Shown here piece by piece: positions 1-5,449 of a stretch of DNA of 6,216 nt. Position numbers and translations under genes: made by a program. Origin of the DNA: Desulfovibrio sp. (GTDB lineage: Bacteria > Desulfobacterota > Desulfovibrionia > Desulfovibrionales > Desulfovibrionaceae). The stretch covers positions 8,013 through 14,228 of the forward strand of contig JALHHV010000056.1 in assembly GCA_022837365.1 (NCBI GenBank), written 5' to 3'. Each line of letters begins with the position of its first letter. Position 1 is the stretch's first letter. The notes under the pieces were generated by a model, which was given only the letters and a program-made list of their open reading frames with translations, was not told the origin of the DNA and searched no databases.

Positions 1-37
1 CCCATGTGCCGCATCCGCGCATCCCTCACATATCGGC

Positions 38-43
38 AGGAGA
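38..43 (+). promoter_or_regulatory. Ribosome binding site that fixes the ccmF start
   Basis: AGGAGA lies four bases before the ATG at 48. The same frame is open further upstream to a GTG at 6, but that start would add 14 polar, proline- and histidine-rich residues before a typical membrane-protein N-terminus and has no visible Shine-Dalgarno in the window. The ATG at 48 is therefore preferred. Confidence 0.7.
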
Positions 44-47
44 CTTC

Positions 48-1982
48 ATGCACCTTTCCGCCTACTTGCTGCTTGTCGCGTCGCTGCTTTTCGCCCTCTT
101 CTTCGCCGGGGCGGCAGCCGCGCAGCTGTGGCAGGGGCGCTCCACGGTCCTGCCGTGGATCGAAAAGGCGCACCTGATGCTGACCGGGTTCATGACCCTG
201 TCATCCGTGGTGCTGCTGTACGCCCTTGTCAACTTCGACTTCTCGCTCGTCTACGTCGCCAGCTACACCGACCGCGCACTGCCGCTGTTCTACCGCATGA
301 CGGCCTTCTGGGCCGGACAGGCCGGGTCCATGCTGTTCTGGGCATGGTCCGTGGCCCTGTTCGGGGTCATCTTCGCCCTCACCGGCGACTACCGCGCCCT
401 CAGCCCCCAGACCAAGCTGTGGTTCTGGCTGTTCTTTCTGGCCGTCATGGCCTTCTTCCTGCTCATCCTCACCGCGTGGAGCAACCCGTTCCTCACCGCG
501 TCCCCGGCCCCGGCCGACGGCAACGGCCTGAACCCGCTGCTCCAGAACCCCGGCATGATCTTCCACCCGCCGCTGCTGTTCCTGGGGTACGGCGGCTTCG
601 CCATTCCCGGCTGTCTCGCCCTGGGCCAGGCCATGAGCAACGGCTACGGCCGCGAGGGCGCCTGGGCGGGCATCGCCCGGCCGTTCACCCTTACCGCGTG
701 GCTGTTCCTGACCGCGGGCATCGTGCTGGGCGGCTGGTGGTCGTACATGGAACTGGGCTGGGGCGGCTACTGGGCGTGGGACCCGGTGGAAAACGCCTCG
801 CTCATCCCGTGGCTGGTCTCCACCGCGTTCCTGCACACCTCGGTCATCGAGTCGCGGCGCGGCAAGCTGCACCGCGTGAACATCCTGCTCATGGCGCTGA
901 CCACCATCTCGGCCTTCTTCGCCACCTACCTGGTCCGCAGCGGGGTGGTGGATTCGCTGCACGCCTTCGGCGACGGCGGGGTGGGCAGGCCGCTGCTGAT
1001 CTTCATCCTGGCCTCCATCGCACTCACCGTGGCAGTGACGCTGATCTGGCGCAAGGACGACGCAAAGCCCCTTTCCGGCATCGACAGCCGCGAAGGCTTC
1101 CTGGTGCTGGTGGCCTGGGTGCTGCTGGCCCTGTCCGCCATCATCCTGGTGGCCACCATGTGGCCCGTGTTCAGCAAGTTCTGGGTCGAAAAGCCCATGG
1201 GGCTCGAACCCGCCTTCTACAACCGGGTGTGCCTGCCGCTGTTCGCGGGCATCGCCGTGCTGCTGTCCGTGTGTCCGTGGCTGGGCTGGAAGGGCGGCGT
1301 GCGCAGCATGCCGAAGCTGCTGGCCGTGCTTGGGGTGATGGCCGCCGTCACCGTCATGACCTGGTACGCCTACCGCATGCCCATGGCCGCCCTGGGCGCG
1401 GGCGCGGGCGCGGCCTGCGTGGCGGGCATCGTCATCCTGCTGACCACCGAAGCCCACGTGCGACGCAACAACGCCTCGCTGGCCGCCCACGGCGTGCACC
1501 TGGGCCTGGCCCTGATGGTGCTCGGCATCGCCTTTTCCGGCCCGTACAAGGTCGAGCAGGAAGTGGAGATTCCCCGCGACGCCACGGTGAAGCTGGGCAA
1601 GTACGACCTGCGCTACGTGAACCTGTACGAGGGCGAAGGCCCCGGCTACATCTTCATCGAGGCCGAACTGAACGTCACCCGCGAGGGCGCGCCCGTGGGC
1701 GTGCTGTCGCCCCAGCGCCGCCTGTACGCCAAGTTCGACCGCCAGGCATTCGCCGAGGCGGCCACCATCTTCGGCCTTGGCGACGAACTGTACGCCACCC
1801 TGCTGGGGGTCGACGCCTCCGGCGCGGCCACGCTTAAGGTCAGCGTGAACCCGCTGGTGAACTGGGTGTGGATCGGCGGCACGCTGATGTGCGTCGCCCC
1901 CTTCCTTGGGCTGCGGGGGCTGCGCCGCCCGGCATCGTCACGCGACGAGGACGGCGACGCCGGAGACGGGCGGGAGGCATGA
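48..1982 (+). CDS. ccmF: Cytochrome c maturation heme lyase subunit CcmF
   Basis: Integral membrane protein of 644 residues, the usual length for CcmF. It takes heme from holo-CcmE on the periplasmic side and joins it to the CXXCH cysteines of apocytochrome c. Seen in the sequence: about 15 hydrophobic segments; the tryptophan-rich heme-handling WWD motif at about 238-256 (WGGYWAWDPVENASLIPWL); and histidines H173 (in IFHPP), H263 (FLHTS), H305 (SLHAF) and H484 (GVHLG), which correspond to the four conserved CcmF heme-related histidines. A soluble, beta-rich periplasmic segment lies at about 498-603, before the last membrane helix (about 604-623), followed by an acidic tail. The stop overlaps the ccmA start (ATGA), so the two are translationally coupled. 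The start was chosen for its Shine-Dalgarno. The related NrfE/CcmF-like proteins of nitrite reductase clusters are the main alternative; the ccmABC neighbours favour CcmF. Confidence 0.96.
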   Translation: MHLSAYLLLVASLLFALFFAGAAAAQLWQGRSTVLPWIEKAHLMLTGFMTLSSVVLLYALVNFDFSLVYVASYTDRALPLFYRMTAFWAGQAGSMLFWAWSVALFGVIFALTGDYRALSPQTKLWFWLFFLAVMAFFLLILTAWSNPFLTASPAPADGNGLNPLLQNPGMIFHPPLLFLGYGGFAIPGCLALGQAMSNGYGREGAWAGIARPFTLTAWLFLTAGIVLGGWWSYMELGWGGYWAWDPVENASLIPWLVSTAFLHTSVIESRRGKLHRVNILLMALTTISAFFATYLVRSGVVDSLHAFGDGGVGRPLLIFILASIALTVAVTLIWRKDDAKPLSGIDSREGFLVLVAWVLLALSAIILVATMWPVFSKFWVEKPMGLEPAFYNRVCLPLFAGIAVLLSVCPWLGWKGGVRSMPKLLAVLGVMAAVTVMTWYAYRMPMAALGAGAGAACVAGIVILLTTEAHVRRNNASLAAHGVHLGLALMVLGIAFSGPYKVEQEVEIPRDATVKLGKYDLRYVNLYEGEGPGYIFIEAELNVTREGAPVGVLSPQRRLYAKFDRQAFAEAATIFGLGDELYATLLGVDASGAATLKVSVNPLVNWVWIGGTLMCVAPFLGLRGLRRPASSRDEDGDAGDGREA

Positions 1983-2641
1983 TGCTGCTGCGGCTGACCA
2001 AGGTCGCCAAGTTCTACGGCAACCGGCTGGTGATCAAGGACGTCTCGTTCGAGGCGGCCCCCGGCACGGTGACGCTGCTGGCCGGTCCCAACGGGGCGGG
2101 CAAGTCCACGCTGCTCAAGCTCATGGCCGGACTGTCCCGGCCCAGCGCGGGCAGCGTGGAGCGCGGCGTGGCCGAGGATTCCCTTGGCTATCTTGGGCAC
2201 CAGACGTTCATCTATCCCGAACTCACCGCCTTCGAAAACCTGGCCTTCTGGGCGCGCCTGCACGGCCTTGCGCCGGAACGGTGCACCGAAGAAGCCCTGC
2301 TGGCCGCCCTGGACCGCATGGAACTGAAGCGCTTCGCCTTCGAACGGGCGGGCGGCTTTTCGCGCGGCATGGCCCAGCGGCTGAACCTTGCACGGGTGCT
2401 GCTGCTGTCGCCGTCGCTGCTGCTGCTGGATGAACCGGGCACCGGGCTCGACACCCGGTCCATGGCCATCCTGCACCGCGAAATCGCCGCCGCGCGCGAC
2501 CGGGGCGCGGGCATCGTCTGGATCAGCCATTCCGTGGCCGAGGACCTTGTCCGGGCCGACCACGTGCTGGCCATCGCCGAAAAGCGCGTGGCCTACAGCG
2601 GCCCGGCCGCCGGGTACGTTCCGGAGGCCGTGGCATGCTGA
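1979..2641 (+). CDS. ccmA: Heme exporter ABC ATPase CcmA
   Basis: Cytoplasmic ATPase of 220 residues that works with CcmB to drive release of holo-CcmE from the CcmC-CcmD-CcmE complex. Seen: Walker A GPNGAGKS at 36-43, Q-loop glutamine at 75, Walker B LLLLDEP with D151-E152, the D-loop following it (GLD), and the switch histidine H184 (WISHS). The ABC signature is FSRGMAQR at about 127-134 instead of canonical LSGGQ. Two ATG codons lie in tandem at 1979 and 1982. The GGGAGG at 1972-1977 is only one base before the first but four before the second, so the protein may begin with one methionine, at 1982. The first ATG overlaps the ccmF stop and the 3' end overlaps ccmB, so ccmF-A-B is one coupled unit. 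The family assignment is firm because of the context; ABC ATPases alone would be ambiguous. Confidence 0.95.
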   Translation: MMLLRLTKVAKFYGNRLVIKDVSFEAAPGTVTLLAGPNGAGKSTLLKLMAGLSRPSAGSVERGVAEDSLGYLGHQTFIYPELTAFENLAFWARLHGLAPERCTEEALLAALDRMELKRFAFERAGGFSRGMAQRLNLARVLLLSPSLLLLDEPGTGLDTRSMAILHREIAAARDRGAGIVWISHSVAEDLVRADHVLAIAEKRVAYSGPAAGYVPEAVAC

Positions 2642-3312
2642 GCGCGGCCCTCGCCATCGCATCCAAGGATCTGCGCCTGCTGCTTTCGCGCGGCACCGGC
2701 CTGGTCCAGGCCCTGCTGCTGGGGCTGTTGCTGATCTTCGTGTTCAGCCTGTCGCAGCGGGTGGGCGAAGTGATGGGACCGCAGGGGGCCGCCGCCATCT
2801 TCTGGCTGGCGTCCGCCTTCTGCCAGGTGCTCATCTTCAACACCCTGTTCTCCATCGAAGAGGCCAACGGCGCGCGCTTCGGCCTGCTGCTGGCCCCGGT
2901 GCCGGTGCAGGCCGTGTGGCTGGGCAAGGGCATTGCCGGGTTCGCCCTGCTGCTCTGCGCCCAGGCCGTGTTCCTGCCCGCCGCCGTGGTGTTCCTGGGC
3001 CAGACCGTGTCGCCCCTGTGGCACGTGGGACTGGCCACCGTGCTGCTGGCGGACGTGGGCATCGTAGCCCTGGGCGCGCTGCTGGGCGCGCTGTCGCAGG
3101 GCCAGGCCGCCCGCGAATCGCTGCTCAGCATCGTGCTGTTTCCGCTGCTGGTCCCGGTGCTGCTCGCGGGCATCCGGGTGGGCGCCGCCGCCTTCGCCGA
3201 CGATATCCCCGAAGGGGTGGACTCGTGGCTGGGGCTGGTGGCCGCCTTCGACGCCCTGTTCCTTGGCGCGGGCATCGTGCTCTTCCCCTTCGTGTACGGC
3301 GGGGAAGAATAA
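2635..3312 (+). CDS. ccmB: Heme exporter membrane protein CcmB
   Basis: Polytopic inner-membrane partner of CcmA, 225 residues, the normal size for CcmB. About six hydrophobic helices are visible (roughly 22-40, 52-72, 97-120, 128-154, 163-184 and 199-221). The N-terminus begins with the characteristic short cytoplasmic stretch ending KDLRLLLSR, and the FSIEEANGARFGLLLAPV segment after the second helix is typical of the family. The ATG overlaps the last seven bases of ccmA, and GGAGG at 2623-2627 lies seven bases upstream. CcmB does not itself carry heme across the membrane in current models; with CcmA it couples ATP hydrolysis to CcmE release. A structured 290-bp spacer separates it from ccmC. 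Confidence 0.93.
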   Translation: MLSAALAIASKDLRLLLSRGTGLVQALLLGLLLIFVFSLSQRVGEVMGPQGAAAIFWLASAFCQVLIFNTLFSIEEANGARFGLLLAPVPVQAVWLGKGIAGFALLLCAQAVFLPAAVVFLGQTVSPLWHVGLATVLLADVGIVALGALLGALSQGQAARESLLSIVLFPLLVPVLLAGIRVGAAAFADDIPEGVDSWLGLVAAFDALFLGAGIVLFPFVYGGEE

Positions 3313-3321
3313 TACGCAGAT

Positions 3322-3340
3322 CAGGGGGCTCTGCCCCCTG
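3322..3340. repeat. Perfect GC hairpin after ccmB
   Basis: CAGGGGGC and GCCCCCTG form an exact 8-bp inverted repeat around a TCT loop, nine bases after the ccmB stop. It is followed by another C-run rather than T residues. It could protect the 3' end of a ccmFAB transcript or slow polymerase, but no terminator tail is present. Confidence 0.6.
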
Positions 3341-3433
3341 CCCCCCGCAAGAGCGGCAGCCGTTACGCGAGCGCGAAGCGCGAGTGTTACGGATGGCGAC
3401 CGCAACGCGCGGCCGCGCCCCCTTGACCCCTTT

Positions 3434-3468
3434 TTCGGAACCGCCCCGCTTCGCGGTCCGGTTCCGGA
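3434..3468. repeat. Two-tier hairpin in the ccmB-ccmC spacer
   Basis: The arms 3434-3443 and 3459-3468 pair over ten positions (one wobble). After a symmetric CC/TC internal loop, CCGC (3446-3449) pairs with GCGG (3453-3456) around TTC. A TTTTT run precedes the hairpin on the + strand, which reads as AAAAA after it on the - strand, so it is not a terminator in either direction. Confidence 0.6.
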
Positions 3469-3520
3469 TAAGCGCTGAACTGTGAGCATCCCCCTATCAA
3501 AAAGTTTGGGGGGATGGGGG

Positions 3521-3563
3521 TCCGGGGGAAGGAGACCCTTTCCAAAGGGTCCCTTCCCCCGGA
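3521..3563. repeat. Long near-perfect inverted repeat
   Basis: The arms 3521-3532 and 3552-3563 are exactly complementary over 12 bp (TCCGGGGGAAGG against CCTTCCCCCGGA). After a single bulged A at 3533, a further 8 bp pair up to a CC loop at 3542-3543. This 43-nt structure lies just after a G-rich tract and about 30 bases before the ccmC Shine-Dalgarno. It has no T-tail. Size and symmetry fit a REP-like intergenic repeat unit. Confidence 0.7.
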
Positions 3564-3602
3564 AAAGAAATACAACGCCGCCCAGGCGGCAGCGAGGCAC
3601 CC

Positions 3603-4289
3603 ATGCGAACGAACCGGCTTTCCCCCGTGATGCCCCTTGTCGGGCTTGTCGCGGGCCTGGCCCTCGCGCTCTGCCAATACATGATCTTCGTGTACGCCCC
3701 CGTGGAGCAGACCATGGGCATCGTGCAGAAGATCTTCTACTTCCACATGCCGCTGGCGTGGTGGTCGCTGATCAGCTTCTTCACCGTGTTCGCGGCCAGC
3801 ATCGCCTTTCTGCGCACCCGCAACTGGAAGTGGGACGCGCTGTCCGGCGCCGCCGCCGAGGTGGGCGTGCTGTTCAGCGGCCTGGCCCTCGTCACCGGCT
3901 CCATCTGGGGCCGCCATTCCTGGGGCGTGTGGTGGACGTGGGACCCGCGCCTGACCACCACCCTGGTCATGTGGTTCGTGTACGCGGGCTACCTTGTGCT
4001 GCGCACCCTCGACCTGCCGCGCGAGCGGTTGGGCACCGTCTCCGCCGTGGTGGGCATCGTGGCCTTCCTCGACGTGCCACTGGTGTTCCTGTCCGCCCGG
4101 CTGTGGCGCTCCATCCACCCCGCCGTGTTCGCATCCAGGGGCGGCGGGCTGGAGCCGGAAATGAAGACCACCGTCATCGCCTGCATCGTCGCCTTCGGCT
4201 TCCTGTGGGCGGCGCTGACGTGGCTGCGCGCGGCGCAGCGGCGCATGGCGGCGCGCATCGACGTGCTTGCGACGGAAACCACCATCTAG
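3603..4289 (+). CDS. ccmC: Heme-handling membrane protein CcmC
   Basis: Inner-membrane protein of 228 residues that presents heme to CcmE and, with CcmD, holds CcmE until CcmAB hydrolyse ATP. It belongs to the same heme-handling superfamily as CcmF. Seen: six hydrophobic helices; the WWD motif at about 102-117 (WGRHSWGVWWTWDPRL) between helices three and four; and the flanking histidines H48 (in FHMP) and H172 (in SIHP), which match the conserved heme-iron ligands of the family. The start has GAGG at 3594-3597, five bases upstream. It follows the structured spacer, so its expression may be uncoupled from ccmFAB. It ends 29 bases before ccmD. CcsA of System II shares the WWD motif but is longer and would not sit next to ccmAB. 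Confidence 0.95.
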   Translation: MRTNRLSPVMPLVGLVAGLALALCQYMIFVYAPVEQTMGIVQKIFYFHMPLAWWSLISFFTVFAASIAFLRTRNWKWDALSGAAAEVGVLFSGLALVTGSIWGRHSWGVWWTWDPRLTTTLVMWFVYAGYLVLRTLDLPRERLGTVSAVVGIVAFLDVPLVFLSARLWRSIHPAVFASRGGGLEPEMKTTVIACIVAFGFLWAALTWLRAAQRRMAARIDVLATETTI

Positions 4290-4318
4290 CTTCCCAAGAG
4301 GCAGGAGGTTCGAAAAAT

Positions 4319-4459
4319 ATGGAAAGCACTCAATGGTTGCTGGTCGCCAACGCGGCCGTGTGGCTGGGCATCGGCGCCTACCTGTTCCTGCTGGCCCGCT
4401 CGCAGCAGACCCTTGACCGGCGCATCCGCCACATGGAGATGCTTGGCGATGACAAATAG
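4319..4459 (+). CDS. ccmD: Small CcmD-family membrane protein
   Basis: 46-residue single-helix protein. A hydrophobic segment (about residues 6-26) is followed by an arginine-rich, cytoplasmic-looking stretch, QQTLDRRIRHME, and an acidic end. This layout (one N-terminal helix, then a basic tail) and its place right after ccmC match CcmD, which stabilises the CcmC-CcmE complex and is needed for holo-CcmE release. The primary sequence is too short for a motif-level proof and it is shorter than the E. coli protein. AGGAGGT at 4303-4309, nine bases before the ATG, is the strongest Shine-Dalgarno in the window and supports it as a real gene. Its last 11 bases overlap the TPR gene start. Confidence 0.85.
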   Translation: MESTQWLLVANAAVWLGIGAYLFLLARSQQTLDRRIRHMEMLGDDK

Positions 4460-5087
4460 CACCCTGACCGTGAATCCGCTGGACGGCGGCCGCAAGCTGG
4501 TGCTGCTGGCCGTGTGCGTGGGCCTTGCCGCCATGCTGGGCGCCTCGTTCCTGTACCGCCTGTCCAACCCTTCGCTGGTGCAGCAGGGCCGCGGCCCCGC
4601 CGCGCAGGAGGAAGGGGAGCACGCGGGCGAAATGGAAATGGTTTCCGCGCTGATGCAGAAGGTGCAGCAGAACCCCACCGACGCGGGCGCGCTGTTCGCC
4701 CTCGGCCAGCACTTCCTGGACCACGCCGACTGGGCCCGCGCCGAAAGTTTCCTGGCCCGCGCCGTGGTGGCCGCCCCGGCCGACCCGCAGCCGCTGTACA
4801 TGCTGGGCATCGCCCAGTACCAGCAGCAGTCCTTCGACAAGGCGGCGGAAACCTTCGAGCGGCTCATCGAGATCGATCCCCAGCCCGCCGCGCGCTACAA
4901 CCTGGGCATCCTGTACCGCCACTACCTGAAGGCCGAAGACAAGGGCAACGCCCACCTCAAGGCCGTGCTGGACGACCCCAAGGCCCCCGAGGACCTCAAG
5001 GCGCAGGCCCGGCAGGAACTGGAGTCGGCCACGCACGGGGACGCCCGGAAGGCCCCCGAAACGAAGCAGCAGGACAACAAGCAGTAG
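4449..5087 (+). CDS. Membrane-anchored TPR protein, probable CcmI/CcmH-like cytochrome c assembly factor
   Basis: 212 residues: a short N-terminus, one membrane helix (about 17-36), a polar linker (about 40-62), then helical repeats with TPR spacing at about 79-112, 113-146 and 147-175 (ALFALGQHFLD, PLYMLGIAQYQQQSFDKAAETFERLI, ARYNLGILYR), and a charged, glutamine- and lysine-rich tail. The predicted topology puts the repeats in the periplasm. In other System I operons, periplasmic TPR domains (CcmI, or the C-terminal half of E. coli CcmH; NrfG in nitrite reductase clusters) bind apocytochrome c. The position after ccmD suggests that role here, by inference. There is no CXXC thiol motif, so it is not CcmG or the redox part of CcmH. 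The ATG at 4449 has GGAG ten bases upstream; an in-frame TTG at 4413 is less likely because it would add 12 residues deep inside ccmD. Confidence 0.85.
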   Translation: MTNSTLTVNPLDGGRKLVLLAVCVGLAAMLGASFLYRLSNPSLVQQGRGPAAQEEGEHAGEMEMVSALMQKVQQNPTDAGALFALGQHFLDHADWARAESFLARAVVAAPADPQPLYMLGIAQYQQQSFDKAAETFERLIEIDPQPAARYNLGILYRHYLKAEDKGNAHLKAVLDDPKAPEDLKAQARQELESATHGDARKAPETKQQDNKQ

Positions 5088-5120
5088 CGGGCGGCAGCCC
5101 CGCCGCATGATGCACACACC

Positions 5121-5146
5121 GGAAGGGGCGGACCACCGCCCCTTTC
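5121..5146 (+). terminator. Probable terminator of the ccm operon
   Basis: A hairpin begins 33 bases after the TPR gene stop. AAGGGGCGG (5123-5131) pairs exactly with CCGCCCCTT (5136-5144) around an ACCA loop, and the flanking G5121-C5146 and G5122-T5145 extend it. Only TTT follows, so the U-tract is weak. It is the best candidate for ending the ccm transcript before guaB, perhaps leaky or Rho-assisted. Confidence 0.55.
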
Positions 5147-5178
5147 GCGCATGCAAGGGACGGCTTTACCCCATGGCG

Positions 5179-5250
5179 GGCGGCGGATGAAAAATGCGCA
5201 GGGGTTGCACCCGCCGCCGGAGCGCGGCGGCCTTCACCGGCCGCTCCTCC
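5179..5250. other. GC-rich foldable stretch between ccm and guaB
   Basis: GGCGGCGG (5179-5186) can pair with CCGCCGCC (5211-5218), while most of that same arm (5211-5217) can instead pair with GCGGCGG (5224-5230). GCGGCC and GGCCGC around TTCACC give a further hairpin ending near 5244. The stretch lies upstream of the guaB promoter and downstream of the terminator-like hairpin. No coding frame or known RNA family is recognised, and the structures may simply reflect base composition. Confidence 0.35.
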
Positions 5251-5287
5251 AGGCTTCATGCGGCTGGTTGACGAACCAATCCGAATC

Positions 5288-5317
5288 TTGACAATCCGCC
5301 GCCTCGCTCTGTATGAT
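5288..5317 (+). promoter_or_regulatory. Sigma-70-type promoter for guaB
   Basis: A perfect -35 hexamer TTGACA (5288-5293) is followed after 18 bases by TATGAT (5312-5317), one mismatch from TATAAT. The downstream region is unusually AT-rich for this genome (TTGATTAAATTTTGACATA). Transcription would begin near 5324, giving a leader of about 126 bases before the guaB ATG. This makes guaB its own transcription unit, apart from the ccm operon. Confidence 0.75.
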
Positions 5318-5329
5318 GGTTGATTAAAT

Positions 5330-5347
5330 TTTGACATATTTGTCAAA
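5330..5347. promoter_or_regulatory. Palindrome just downstream of the guaB promoter, possible operator
   Basis: TTTGACATATTTGTCAAA is a perfect 7-bp inverted repeat around TATT, at about +7 to +24 from the predicted start. Written as TTGAC-N6-GTCAA, it has the half-site length and spacing of CRP/FNR-family sites. At this position a bound protein would repress. The regulator cannot be named from the sequence; a plain leader hairpin is also possible. Confidence 0.5.
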
Positions 5348-5398
5348 CCTGCCCAACCCAACGGCCCGCCCTTCGTTCGGAGGCAGACGGGGAAAAGG

Positions 5399-5421
5399 GT
5401 CCGGCGCCGCGCGGCCCGGAC
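5399..5421 (+). other. Stable hairpin in the guaB leader
   Basis: GTCCGG (5399-5404) pairs with CCGGAC (5416-5421); beyond a bulged C, GCC pairs with GGC around a GCGC loop. It lies 17 bases before the guaB Shine-Dalgarno and has no T-tail, so it is not a terminator. It may affect mRNA stability or translation; it does not match a riboswitch class known to me. Confidence 0.45.
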
Positions 5422-5449
5422 GCTCCAACAATCCGCCCGGAGAGAGATC

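Larger units (their letters stand above)
3313..3602. repeat. Structured intergenic element between ccmB and ccmC
   Basis: This 290-bp gap has no credible gene; the open frames that cross it are compositional shadows. It is a chain of inverted repeats: a perfect 8-bp hairpin at 3322-3340, an imperfect one at 3361-3391, a 10+4-bp hairpin at 3434-3468, a C-run/G-run dyad at 3487-3516, a long hairpin at 3521-3563, and a small GCCGCC/GGCGGC dyad at 3577-3590. None is followed on either strand by a good T-run, so it does not look like an intrinsic terminator. The 3490-3563 part (C-run, AAAAAGTTT, G-run, CCGGGGGAAGG) resembles, from memory, dispersed intergenic repeats of Desulfovibrio genomes; this has not been checked. 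I see no clear sigma-70 promoter in it. Confidence 0.65.

Noticed and set aside
1..47. Possible 3' end of an upstream gene such as ccmE
   Set aside because: No stop codon or recognisable protein end can be assigned in the 47 bases, so no feature is called.
1395..1415. GCGGGC-type short tandem repeat inside ccmF
   Set aside because: It encodes an Ala-Gly stretch in a membrane helix and keeps frame; it is low-complexity coding sequence and not a separate element.
201..1499. 432-codon open frame on the - strand within ccmF
   Set aside because: The translation is His/Gly/Gln-rich with no domain, and it is opposite conserved CcmF motifs.
3423..3451. TTGACC at 3423-3428 considered as the -35 box of an internal ccmC promoter
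   Set aside because: At 16-18 bases downstream the sequence is GC-rich with nothing like TATAAT.
3434..3468. Hairpin considered as an intrinsic terminator of ccmFAB
   Set aside because: The T-run precedes it on the + strand and no T-run follows it on either strand, so it does not fit an intrinsic terminator.
3482..4318. Long + strand open frame running from the intergenic element into the ccmD frame
   Set aside because: Its first part is arginine- and proline-rich shadow of ccmC; only the 3' portion from the ATG at 4319, with a strong Shine-Dalgarno, is a real gene (ccmD).
3387..5156. 589-codon open frame on the - strand across ccmC, ccmD and the TPR gene
   Set aside because: It is antisense to three recognisable genes, its translation is histidine-, glutamine- and glycine-rich low-complexity sequence, and it crosses the hairpin element. 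This is the usual artefact of high-GC third-position bias.
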